The notes under the pieces were generated by a model that had not been told where the DNA came from, ran no database searches, and saw nothing but the letters and a program-made list of their open reading frames with translations. 64,000 bases of DNA, from contig MCFG01000028.1 of NCBI GenBank assembly GCA_002104895.1, positions 17,501 to 81,500 of the forward strand, in the 5' to 3' direction. Below, one piece after another: positions 12,986 to 25,212 of the stretch; position 1 is the first letter of the stretch, and the number at the start of each line of letters is the position of its first letter. Origin of the DNA: Anaeromyces robustus (lineage: Eukaryota; Neocallimastigomycota; Neocallimastigomycetes; Neocallimastigales; Neocallimastigaceae). Made by a program: the position numbers and the translations under genes.

Positions 12986-13034
12986 TTTCTGGAGTATATC
13001 CTTGATGATTGGTATTTATATCTTTTATCATTAC
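12986..13034 (-). pseudogene. Fragment of an SH3 3' coding end
   Basis: These 49 bp match 13106-13154, inside the SH3 exon of paralogue C, at an exact offset of 120 bp with about three mismatches. They correspond to the coding stretch around KDINTNRQGYAPE. The fragment lies just past the stop codon of C, so it is a leftover of a local duplication or of a lost fourth copy. Confidence 0.75.
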
Positions 13035-13079
13035 ATTGCTGTTTTTCCTAATTTTTTTTTCAATAAATTTATTTTATTT

Positions 13080-15134
13080 TTAATTTAATTTAGCTCCTAA
13101 ACAATATTCTGGAGCATATCCTTGACGATTTGTATTTATATCTTTTATCATTACCCATCCACCTTCATATTTTTGTAAAAGTTGAACTATCATACCTCTT
13201 CTTATAGAAATGTCTCTTTCATCTGAACCCATATAATCTTGAATAACAGTATAACTATTAGTTGGATACCTTACAGTATTATTACTATGTGATGAAGAAC
13301 TAACATAACTATGCATAGAACCATATGGATTTGCTCTAGGGTTTCTTAATGTTGCAGTATTTAAATTTCTTGATGTGGAATTATAAACTTGTTCATTTGG
13401 ATTAAATCCTTTTTTCTTTGCATTTTCTAACATCACTCTATTAGCTTGATGATATGCTCTTTCTTGATTTATGATAGATTTTTTAATACTTTCTTGAACT
13501 TTAATTTCTTTAATGTATTTTATTGAATAAAACAAACCTAAAATACCAAATGCTGATGCTATAGAAACTCCAGAATAAAGAGATACATCATTTATTTTAT
13601 ATTCTATTAATACTTTTTCATTTTTTTTTGAATATTTATATTTACAACATGATTTACTGTCATCTAATCTACTTAAATCTAAAACATTATTAGAATCACA
13701 ATATTGATTTTTCAATTCTGAAATATTAGCATTATTTTTTATTTCATCATCATCAACACTTTGTTCTGAAGATGTATCATCGAATCCTTAATAAATATTT
13801 ATGATATTTATAATATAAATATTTATATATTATTAAAAAATGAATATATTTAAACAAAATAAGTATAAAAGATAAAATATAAAAAATTAAAAAAAAAAAA
13901 AATTTATCGGAATATATATTTAATTATAATAATATCAATAATATAATAATAACAATAATAACAATAATAACAATAATAACAATAATAACAATAATAACAA
14001 TAATAACAATAATAACAATAATAACAATAATAATGAAAATACATAAATACTTTTTTTTTTTTTAATTATCTATATATACTTACCACAATTCACAACTTCT
14101 AAATTAGATTCATCTGAACAATCACTTATATGATTGATATTAAGTTCTTGACAAAAAGCCAAAACTTTTTCATAGTATCTTTTTCTTTGTTGATCAATTT
14201 CATTATGTAATGAAGCTTCATCAGTAATGCCCGGATTATTGTCATATATGGTTCTCATATCCGATGGCGGATAAGTACATAAATTTGTATCACTTATAAA
14301 TGAATTAATAGATTCTAAATATTCAATGCATTGGTTTAAACATGGTGGTTTCAAGTTTAAAAATTTAATAACATTTTCATCGCTATTAGGATCAGGTGAT
14401 TGAATAAATAAATTATCTCGATAATAAATATAACAATTTATTGTTTTTGAATATTTTATATGACCACTATATGTTGTTGGTCTACTATCTACATCTTGTG
14501 TTATTTTCCCAATTTCAAATGGTTCATAAATTTTTGATATAGCTTTTTCATTTCTTTCATCATTATAATAACATAAACCTTCTGTTTGTAATAAAAAACG
14601 AATATGATAATCTAAAACAAATTCATCTTCTAAAGAATATACTTTTACAATTTTTTTATCAATATTTTTATATTTTTCAACACTATTTTTACTCAATAAA
14701 ATATTTGTACCATTATAATGTTTACAAAATTTAAAGCTTGGTACTATTCCTATATCTTGTCCTAAATTTTCTTCAGAAACTTGTGGTGTTAATCCTTGAT
14801 TTTGTATTTGAGTTTGATCTGAAGTCTGTTGTTGTTGTTGTTGTTGAACTGGCTCTTGATTTTGTACTTGAATTTCCTCTGTCGTTTGTTGTATAATTTG
14901 TCCTGTATTTTGTACTTGAGTTTGATCTGCAGTTTGTTGTTGAGTTTGTCCTGTATTTTGTGCAGGAGTTTGATTTGTTGTTTGTTGTTGTATTTGCCCT
15001 GTGTTTTGTTCTGGTGTTTGACCTGCAGTTTGTTGCTGATTTTGAATTTGATTTTCTTGAACTTGTCCTTTAATACTTATTATAACAAATAATAATATAA
15101 ATAAAAACTTCAACCAAAATATTTGATTCATCAT
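13080..15134 (-). CDS. SH3 receptor paralogue C
   Basis: Two exons, 15134-14084 and 13786-13080, split at the same Gly codon in the same phase; 585 aa. Signal peptide FWLKFLFILLFVIISIKGQV, then a stalk of about five repeats built on QNTGQxQQQT, distinct from the stalks of A and B. The ectodomain keeps LDYHIRFLL, EGLCYYNDE, YSKTINCYIYY, PCLNQC and EVVNCG but is otherwise the most diverged of the three. TM helix YSGVSIASAFGILGLFYSIK, coil segment, then an SH3 domain almost identical to those of A and B (DERDISIRRGMIVQLLQKYE; GYAPEYC). In the SH3, the first Tyr of the usual ALYDY motif is Gln and the usual WW is WV; the GY-x-P-x-Y element is kept. Farthest upstream copy of the array. Its intron carries a 9-bp tandem repeat. 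Confidence 0.85.
13942..14035. repeat. 9-bp tandem repeat (AACAATAAT) in the intron of SH3 receptor C
   Basis: About ten nearly perfect copies of a 9-bp unit lie inside the 297-bp intron, lengthening it relative to the 152-164-bp introns of the paralogues. Confidence 0.85.
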
Positions 15135-16389
15135 TTTTAATATTGAAACTTTTGAAAATAATATTTTACTCTCTTTTTCTTAATATAAAAAAAAATATTT
15201 TTCTATTTTTCCAATTATTTAGGTTAACACTTTCTTATTCAAAAAAACAAAAACAAAAACTAAAAAAAAAAGCTTTTAAGTTTATGTTTTACATTATTTT
15301 TGAAAATTCTATATATTATTATTTATTTCTCTTTTTCTTTATTGTTTAAGTTGATTAAATTTATTCTATATCTTTATATATTTAACTTTTTTGTTAAATA
15401 TTAAAAAAATAGAAAAGAAAAAAAAAAAATAAAAAAATATATATGATGAATTTTAATATATTTACAATTACTATTTTTATTAATAAATATTAATTAATTA
15501 AAATTGTTTTTTAATTATTATTAATTATTTTTAATTTTATTAATTATTATTTACTTGCTTTTTTTTTATATATTTATTTATTTATTTTATTTTATTATTA
15601 TATTCATTTTTATTTCATGATATTCTAGTGTTTAATTGATTTTGGGTATTTTGGAATAAAAAATCATTTTTTGAAAGGAATAAAAAAAAAAAAAGTAAAT
15701 AAATTGAATGTATCAATAATATATTACAATATATTTAAATATATGTTGATTAATTAATTTTATACCAAAATTTTTATTATTTTTATTTTTTTTTTATTTT
15801 ATTTTTTTTATAATAATAAATTGATAGTATTGTGTAATATTAATATTATGATAAATTTATAATAAATTTAATAATAATATTATTAATACTATTAATGATA
15901 TGTAGATACATCATAAATAATAAATGAAACAAATTAAATACATTAAATTAATTTATTTTTAATAAATTATTCAACATTTCTATAATATATTATGAATATG
16001 AAATTATTATAATTGTATTAAATTTCTATTGTGAAAAAAATTTTTTAGCGAATAATTTTTCTAATTCCAGAAATTTTTTTATTAAATTGTATTTAAATAA
16101 TATTATAATATTAGATTTATTTTTTAAAAAAATAAGTAAATGAATAACAAATATAATAAATAAGTAAATGAATAAGTAAATAAATAATTAATTAATTAAG
16201 TAAACATATATATAAATAAGTAAATAAATAAAAATTACCGTATTTATTTGAAAATATAATAATTAATAATAATATATAATAATAATAAAAATAATATTAA
16301 TGAATAATAATAATAATAATAATAAATAATAATAATAATAAAATAATTATAAAATAATATTAAAATAATAGTTAATAATAATAATAATT

Positions 16390-16423
<34 letters not shown>

Positions 16424-17761
16424 GTTGTTGATGTAAATAATAATAAATAAATAATAAATATTTAAATATATAAACAAATAGCAATAATAAATAAATATAT
16501 AATATATAGATAAATAAATATATATAATATATAAATAAATAAATAATAAATAAATAAATAACAATAATAAATAAATATATAATATATAAATAAATAAATA
16601 TATAATAATAATATATAAATGAATAAATAAATAATAAATAAATAAATAACAATAATAAATAAATATATAATATATAAATAAATAAATATATAATAATAAT
16701 AAATAAATAAATAAATATATAATATATAAATAAATAAATATATAATAATATATAAATGAATAAATAAATAATAAATAAATAAATAACAATAATAAATAAA
16801 TATATAATAAATAAATAAATATATAATAATAATATATAAATGAATAAATAATAAATAAATAACGATAATAAATAAATATATAATATATAAATAAATAAAT
16901 ATATATAATATATAAATGAATAAATAAATAATAAATAAATAAATATATAATATATAAATAAATAAATATATAATAATAATATATAAATGAATAAATAATA
17001 AATAAATAAATAACAATAATAAATAAATATATAATATATAAATAAATAAATATATATAATATATAAATGAATAAATAAATAATAAATAAATAAATAACAA
17101 TAATAAATAAATATATAATATATAAATAAATAAATATATAATATATAAATGAATAAATAATAAATAAATAAATAAATGATACATAATAATGATTTAAATC
17201 TATATTTATTTAGGTATTAATTGGATGATTAATATTTTGAATTATTTTACAATAAATTAATTAAATGCTTTTCAATTTGTTGCAAAGAAGATATATTTTA
17301 TGTATTGTTTACCCATCTTTTTTTATATTAAAAAAATAATTAATTATCTATTTTAATATATATATTAAAATTATAGAAAAAGAAGTAGAATAAATTAAAA
17401 TATATTTTATTTTACTTTTTTTTTTCAATTCTATATTATGAAAGAAGTATAAATTTTTTTTTTTTAATTATTATTATTATTATTATTATTGATTATATAA
17501 TATACCATTATCATTTATAATTAAATAAAATATAATTAATTATTACAATTAATTATATATATATTTAAAAAATCATTTAATTTTTTTGAAGGTAAAAATA
17601 ATTTTTATGATTTAAATTTTAAATTCTATAATTTTATATATAATTTATCAATATATAAATATTTTTAATAAATAATTTAAATAAATGTAATAATATAATA
17701 TAATATAAATAATATTAATATATATATACTTTATCATAATAGACATATAATAATTTACAAA
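15135..17761. other. Divergent spacer between receptor C and SSRP1
   Basis: Separates the minus-strand receptor array from the plus-strand SSRP1 gene and so should hold both promoters. Contents are AT-rich, with a ~740-bp complex AT minisatellite (16436-17178). No gene seen; the long Leu/Ile/Tyr frames come from the repeat. Confidence 0.65.
16436..17178. repeat. Complex AT minisatellite
   Basis: Higher-order repeat built from AAAT, AATA and ATATAT words, with recurring modules such as AACAATAATAAATAAATATA and ATATAAATGAATAAATAAAT every 50-150 bp, in variable order. Several reading frames stay open only because of the repeat. Confidence 0.85.
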
Positions 17762-20700
17762 ATGAGTGATTCAAGAGTACACGAATTTGATGGAATCTAT
17801 CTTGGAGGTTCAATGATTCCTGTAATTATAGATATAAAAAATAATAATTATTGAAATATTATAATTTTCCTTTAAAAAATAAAAAGAATTATATATTAAA
17901 TTTATAAATGTTATTATTGCATTTAGAAAATATTTTAAAAGTTATATATTACATTTCAAGATCATACTAATAAGATTTTTGTTTTAACATTTTTACATTA
18001 TTATTCGATTATATAATTAATGGAATTATTTATTATTATAATTTAATAATTAAGGCCGTTGGAAAATTAAAATTAGCTACTAATGGTTTGGCATGGAGAA
18101 ATTCAAATACGGGAAATATTATAACTGTTTTACAAAATGATATGAAGAAATTTTCATGGTATAGAGTTGCAAAAAATTATGAAGTAAAATTACAATGTAA
18201 TAATGGAATTATATATAAATTTGATGGATTTGCAAAAGAGGTATAATTTTATATATTCTTTTTTTTTTTTTTTTTTTTTTAGATTTTCATTCATTGTATA
18301 TAACAAAAAAGAAAGAACAAAATTGAAATTGAAAATGATAATTATCATTTCTGTTATTATTATTTTTTTTATACTTTAAATTTAATTTCTCTTTTTTTAT
18401 TTTTTTTATACACTTCATTTTAATTTTTAATTATGATTTTTTTATATTCTTCATTTTAATTTTTAATTTTGTTTTTTTTTTTATATTTTTCATTTTAATT
18501 TTTAATTATGATTTTTTTATATTCTTCATTTTAATTTTTAATTTTGTTTTTTTTTTATATTTTTCATTTTAATTTTTAATTTTGTATTTTTTTATATTTT
18601 TCATTTTAATTTTTTATTTTGTATTTTTTTATATTCTTCATTTAAATTTTTTATTATATATTATTTTTTTATATTCTTCATTTTAATTTTTTAAATTCTA
18701 TAATAAATTGCTAAATTCAAATCTGATATTTTTATTTTAAAAAGGATTATGAAGGATTGGCTTCTTTTATAAAATCACATTATAGAATTGTTTTAGAACA
18801 AAAAGAATTATCATTAAGAGGTTGGAATTGGGGTAGAACTGAATTTCAAGGAACTCAACTTTCATTTTTAGTAGGAAATAGACAAGTTTTTGAAATTCCA
18901 TTAACAGAAGTTGCAAATACTACATCGACAAAAAATGAAGTTGCATTAGAATTTACTCAACCCGAATCTGGTAATAAAAAAATTAAAGAAGATACAATAA
19001 CTGAAATGCGTTTTTATATTCCTGGAATGGCTACTATTCATACTGAAGGAGAAGATCTTGAAAAATCAGCTAAAAAAGCTAATACTGAAGGTAATGAAGA
19101 TGAAGATAATGAAAACTTAGTTTTAGGTGAAGATGGTGAAGCCATGACTGCTGCAGCCGTTTTTCATGATACTATTAAACAAAAAGCTGATCTTAGAATG
19201 GTTACTGGTGAAGGTATTGGAAGCTTTCAAGATTTACTTTGTCTTACACCACGGTATATATATTTTGAATATATAAAATATATTATTGTTATTTTTCTTA
19301 TTATAATTATTATTACTATTATTATTATATTTATACCTATATTAATCCATATTTTTATACATATATTTTTTTATATTTTATTTATAATTATAATTAAAAA
19401 AAAAAATAATAATAATAATAATTAATATTAAATAAATATTATGATATATAGTGGTAGATTTGAAGTTGACTTTTATCCAACCTTCCTTCGTCTTCGTGGT
19501 AAAACACATGATTATAAAATTAATTATGTTTCAGTTATAAAACTTTTCTTATTACCCAAACCTGATGAAATGCATATGATGTTTGTAGTTGGTCTTGATC
19601 CACCAATTAGACAAGGTCAAACTCGTTACCCATTTTTAGTTTTCCAATTTGCAAGAGATGAAGAAATAGATATTACACTTCAAATTGATGAGTAAGCTTA
19701 TTATTTATTATACATTATTAAAACATTATTTAAAATTAAATGCATAAAATAAATTATTTAATGAAATATATATTAATAATAAAAATTTTATGATAAAAAT
19801 TATTTGTTATTTTTGTTATAAAACAATATTAAAAAAAAATTTTTTTTTATCTATTATAGAGAATTATTAAAAACAAAATATGAAGGTAGACTTCAAAAAT
19901 CATATGACGCACCTACTTTTGAAGTAGTTTGTAGTATATTTAAGGGTTTAACTGGAAGAAAAGTTATTGTACCAGGAAACTTATATAAAAGGTTAATATT
20001 TTATAAATTATTAAAAAAATTATAAATTATAATAAACATATAATAAATTTAAGTCTGAAACATATTTATATATATATATGTATAATTTTTTTTTTTTTTT
20101 TAAAAAAAATGTTTATTGATATAATATAAATTAGTCATCATTTACATCATGCTGTAAAATGTTCATTAAAGGCCAATGAAAGTTATCTTTATCCATTAGA
20201 TAAAAGTTTCTTATTTATACCAAAACCACCAACATTAATTGCTCATTCAGAAATTGCAAGTGTAACATTTTCAAGAGTAGGAAGTGGTATTACTAACACA
20301 AGAACTTTTGAAATGAAATTTAATATGAAGAATGGTGTTGATTATCAATTCGGTGGTATTAATAGGTTATTATTAATTTATTATATATTATATATTATAT
20401 ATTATATATTATTTATAATTATTTTTATATTATATTATTATCATTATTAAATTTTATTTATTTTATTTTTATTTTATTTTATTTTATTTTATTTTTAATA
20501 ATATAATTATATATATATTAATTTATTACAAAATGAATTATTATAGGGAAGAATATCCTGCATTAAATGAATTCTTACAATTAAAGAAAATTAAGGTAAA
20601 GAATGAATTATTAGAAGAAAATACATTAAACTTCCATGATGAATTAAGTTCAAGTGAAGATGATGATGATAGAAGAATGGGTCGTTTAGGTGGTGATGAT

Positions 20701-21998
20701 ATGGATGATAATGATGAAGATTCAAGTGGTAGAGTATTAAATTTTAGTTTATTATATTAATATATATTAATATATTAAATATGTAAATATTATTTAAAAA
20801 GATTATAATTAACGTTATTTTCATATATTAAAAATATAATATTCCTAATAAATAGAGGATGAAGATTTTGTTGCCTCAGAAAGTGAAAGTGATGTAGAAG
20901 AAGAATTTGATGAAAATTATGGAGGTACAGATAGTAGTGAAGATGAAGATGAAGATAAAGGTCATTCAAGAAAACATTCACGTTCATCGTCAAAGAATGT
21001 TGATTCTGGAAGTGATCTAGAAGGTAATGATATAAATCAAATTAATAATAAATAATAGATATATTAAAAGTGTATAATTAAATTATCACAAAATATAATT
21101 ATTATATTATTATTATATATGTTTTAATAATAATCGCATATTAATTTTTATTAATATATTTTAACATGATATATCAATAATTTAAATATAATATTTGAAG
21201 AAGTTAAAGAAAAGAAAAAGAAAAGTAGTTCAAAGAAAGAAAGTAAAAGTTCAAAAGGTGATGAAAAATCAAATAAAAGAAAGAGACAAAAGGAAGAGGG
21301 TGCTCCAAAGCGTCCTATTACATCTTTCATGTTCTTTTCACAAGATAAAAGAGCAGAAGTTAAACGTGATAATCCAGATGCTTCATTTGGTGAATTAGGA
21401 AAAATTATTGGTAATCTTTGGAAGAATGCATCTCCTGAAGAAAAAGAGGTTAGTTTTAATAGATTTTTTCATATATAAAAAATAAAATAAAATAAAATAA
21501 AATAAAATAAAATAAAATAAAATAAAAAATAAATTAATTTATTTATACAATAATAAATAGTAGTAATAACTAAATAACTAACAATAAAACCATATAATAT
21601 ATTCTATTCTATTTTATTCTATTCTATTATGTTCTATTATATTTTATAATATTATATTATATTTTATTCTATTATATTATATTCTATTATATTTTATAAT
21701 ATTATATTATATTCTATTATATTTTATAATATTATATTATATTATAATTATAAATAATATATATACATTTTAAAATAAAAAGAAATATGAAAAGAAAGCA
21801 TCAGAAGATAAGGAACGTTATAGAAGAGAAATGGAAATTTTTGAAGGAAAGAAACAAGCTAGTGGAGCATCTTCACCAACTTCAAAATCTGGAAATTCTA
21901 AAAAGAAAATTAAAACTAGCAATTCCGAAAGTAAATATAAAAGTAAAGAAGTATTAAATGATGACAGTGACAATGTTGATTCCGATGATTTTAGTTAA
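17762..21998 (+). CDS. SSRP1: FACT complex subunit SSRP1/Pob3 with C-terminal HMG box
   Basis: Ten exons: 17762-17821, 18055-18240, 18745-19253, 19452-19691, 19860-19991, 20135-20365, 20547-20728, 20856-21023, 21201-21448, 21783-21998; 723 aa. FACT moves H2A-H2B dimers during transcription and replication in the nucleus. The order matches the family: N-terminal Pob3N/PH-like region (HEFDGIYLGGS; GWNWGRTEF; EIPLTEV), tandem PH core with DLLCLTPRGRFEVDFYPTFL and LDPPIRQGQTRYPFL, Rtt106-like module (YPLDKSFLFIPKPP), a long Asp/Glu/Ser acidic region at about 460-570, and an HMG box at about 602-675 (APKRPITSFMFFS; LGKIIGNLW). Length is close to animal SSRP1 (~700 aa). Yeast Pob3 lacks the HMG box, supplied by separate Nhp6, so this is the animal/plant form. 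Initiation is at MSDSRVHEF. High confidence. Confidence 0.95.
18408..18692. repeat. Pyrimidine-rich minisatellite in SSRP1 intron 2
   Basis: About seven or eight copies of a ~40-bp unit containing TTCATTTTAATTTTTAATT followed by TTTTTTATAT, with small changes between copies. It fills most of the intron just before the 3' splice site of exon 3. Confidence 0.85.
21482..21745. repeat. AAAAT run and TTCTATTATATT repeats in SSRP1 last intron
   Basis: A (TAAAA)n run (about 21482-21526) and a tandem of ~40-bp units containing ATTCTATTATATTTTATAAT (about 21660-21745) occupy the last intron. Confidence 0.75.
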
Positions 21999-22409
21999 AA
22001 AAAATTATATTTTTTGTTTTTTCTTGTTTTTGTTTATCTTTATGATTAATTTTTTTTTATAATCAATTAAAATAAAAACAATTTTTATTTTTTTTTTATT
22101 TTATTTTACGTTCCTTTTTTTTTTTTCCTCTTATATATTTATTATAAAATCTATTTTTAATTTATATAACTTATAATATATATATTAAAATATATATATT
22201 AATAATTAATAAAAAGAAATTATTTAAAAATAAAAAGAATTCAATTTAATAAAAAATATTTATATATAATTTGATATAATAATAATTTTCATAATACAAT
22301 TATTAATGTACACTAATATTTGTCTTATGAAAGTTATTGTTATTATTTATTATTTATTTTTCAATCTATCTATTTATTTATTTATTTATTAATATATTTA
22401 TTAATATAC

Positions 22410-22452
<43 letters not shown>

Positions 22453-22541
22453 TTTTTCTATCTATTTATTTATTTATTTATTTATTAATTTATTTATTTA
22501 TTTATTTATTTTTCTATCTATTTATTTATTTATTTATTAAT

Positions 22542-22600
<59 letters not shown>

Positions 22601-23083
22601 TTATTTATTTATTTATTTATTTATTTAATTCATTATTTATTAATTTAATTCATTATTTATTAATTTATTATTTATTTATCTATTATTTGTTTATTTATTT
22701 ATTATTAATTTATTATTTATTCATTATATATTTATTATTTATTATATATTTATTAAAATATATTATTTATTTTTTTATACCATTCCAAATCTTATTTTTT
22801 ATTTTATATATTTAAATTTTTCATTTTTTTTTTTAATATTAATATTAATTCATCCATTTTATATATAATTTGTTAAAATTAAATTTCATATATATATATT
22901 TTTCTTATCATTAATTTAAAGTAATCGTAATAAAATATATAATTGTTATAAATTGATTAATTAATTATTAGTTATTATTATTTTAAAGTAATCATAAAAT
23001 ATTAATTATTATAAATTGATTAATTGTTGTTAGTTATTATTTTATTGGTTTCCTTATTATTAATTTTTTTATTTCAATAAAAA
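21999..23083. other. Spacer between SSRP1 and SWI3, with a TTTA tract
   Basis: Holds the 3' region of SSRP1 and promoter of the SWI3-like gene. A TTTA tetranucleotide tract with TCTA interruptions spans about 22370-22640. Two related ~50-bp segments near 22920-23045 share GTAATC and ATAAATTGATTAATT words. No gene. Confidence 0.65.
22370..22640. repeat. TTTA tetranucleotide tract
   Basis: Some 60 TTTA units with scattered TCTA and TTAA interruptions. Confidence 0.9.
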
Positions 23084-25152
23084 ATGGATTCTAATGCAAA
23101 TAATATGAACAATACGAACATGAATGATATGAACAATCCAAGTTCAAATAATAATACCAATAATAACAACATGAACAATAACGTGAATAACATAAATAAC
23201 ATAAATAATATGAATAATATGAATAATACGAACAATATGAATAATATGAATAATAATATGAATAATATGAATAACATGAATAATATGAACAATATGAATA
23301 ATATGAATAACAATAATAATAACAACATTAATAATAATAATATGAATAATAATAATATGAATAATAATAATATGAATAATAATATGAATAATAATATGAA
23401 TAATAATATGAATAATAATATGAATAATAATATGAATAATAATAATATGAATAATAATAATATGAATAATAATATGAACAATAATAATATGAATAATAAT
23501 AATATGAATATGAATAATATGAATATGAATAATTCTCAATATATGAATGGTATGAATAATACTATGAATAACAATCAAATGAATTTTGTGGGAAATAATA
23601 ATAATGGAATACAAAATGGAAATTATCAAATGAATAATTATCAAAGCAATATAATGAATGGAAATGAAATGCAAATGAATTATCAGAATAATATGATGAA
23701 TGGTAATATGTCAATGAATAATCCAATGCCAATACCAAAAGTGGAAGATCCAATGGATTCAGAAGTTAGAAAAATTTTAGAAATATCAGAAATATCAGAA
23801 AGATGTGAAAGAATAAAATCAATTTTGTATAAAGAACTTAATACTTTTGAAGAAAATGAATTACCAGATGCATTTAATGTTCTTAAATTTATAATAAAAT
23901 TTACAAAACTTCAAGATGAACTTTTTAAAAAGGAAAGAAGTTTAAGTATAATGAAAATCCCAACAAAATTTCTTAATATATATTATCCAGAATATTATGA
24001 AAAAATTATAGTAAGTATATTAAAAATAGGAATGGAATTTTTAAAAAGTAGAAATACAGATCTTGATGGTATTTTCAAACAGACAAGTGAATTTATAAGA
24101 ATGATCGTAACTATAACAGAACATTTAAAATCTCAAAAATATTTAGTAATTCCAAATATAGTTATGGCTTTAAATATTTCAGAAGAAGAAAAAAAAGAAG
24201 TTGAATCTTTAGTAAAATCATTAAATGGTATGTAATTAAGAATAAAAAAAAAAAAAGAATTAAATAAATGAAAAATGTATATATAATTAAAGAAATTTAT
24301 TAATTAATAATGATAAAGACTATTTTAATTATTATTAATATTTATTATAATATTATTATTAGAATAATAGTAATAATAATAATAATAATTATAATTATAA
24401 TTATTTTATCATTATAATATTATAATATTATAATATTAAATATTCTATTAATATTAATATATATATTATATATCATATTTTTAAAGCTACACTTACACTT
24501 TCCAATAAGGAAGCAACTCATAAAATTTATCCTTCACCTGTTAAATCAGATCCAGAAAAAATGGATTATAAAATAATAAATAAGTTTAACGATGACAATA
24601 TTGTTATTCATTGTTTAGAACATCCAGATTCATATAATAAAATTGTCAAAGTTTCAGATGAATATGAAAATTGTAGTTTTAATGAGAATAATGATTATCT
24701 TTGGAATATATCTATTAATTGGCTTAGAAAATGTTTACAATTTAAAGATTGGATTAGTGAACAAGATTTTGTTGTTGAAAAACAAGAAATTGATGATGAA
24801 AAAGAAAGAAGATTAAATAAGTATCCAGAAACTGTAGAAGAAGCTAAAGATTATTTAATTAATAAATCAAAGAAGATTATTATTCCTGAATATGCTAAAT
24901 GGTTTTCATTTTTAAAAGTACATGAACGAGAAAAGAAAGCTCTTCCAGAATTTTTCAATAATAAAAGTAAATCAAAAACAGAAGAAATTTATAAAGAATA
25001 TAGAAACTTTATTATTAATACATATCGTATGAACCCTTCAGAATATTTAACTGTAACTTCATGTAGACGTTTTCTTGCAGGAGATATTTGTTCTATTATG
25101 AGAATTCATTCTTTCTTAGAACAATGGGGTTTAATTAATTATCAAGTAAGTA

Positions 25153-25212
<60 letters not shown>

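Larger units (their letters stand above)
10110..13079. other. Spacer between SH3 receptors B and C
   Basis: The first ~1.3 kb upstream of B shares blocks with the upstream region of A. From about 11570 to 12560 the composition is less repetitive than elsewhere but every frame has stops (see the decayed-sequence entry). Near the right end is a short copy of SH3-coding sequence. No intact gene. Confidence 0.6.

Noticed and set aside
13931-14035. Regular short repeats that could suggest a CRISPR-like array
   Set aside because: Units are contiguous 9-mers with no spacers, inside a eukaryotic intron.
16347-17184. Long minus-strand frames of Leu/Ile/Tyr/Phe
   Set aside because: They are translations of the AT minisatellite; multiple frames of both similar composition overlap and no start context or family is seen.
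22320-22628. Leu/Ile/Tyr/Phe frames on the plus strand
   Set aside because: Product of the TTTA tetranucleotide tract.
23074-23753. Minus-strand Leu/Ile/His-rich frames
   Set aside because: Antisense shadows of the Asn/Met repeat of SWI3.
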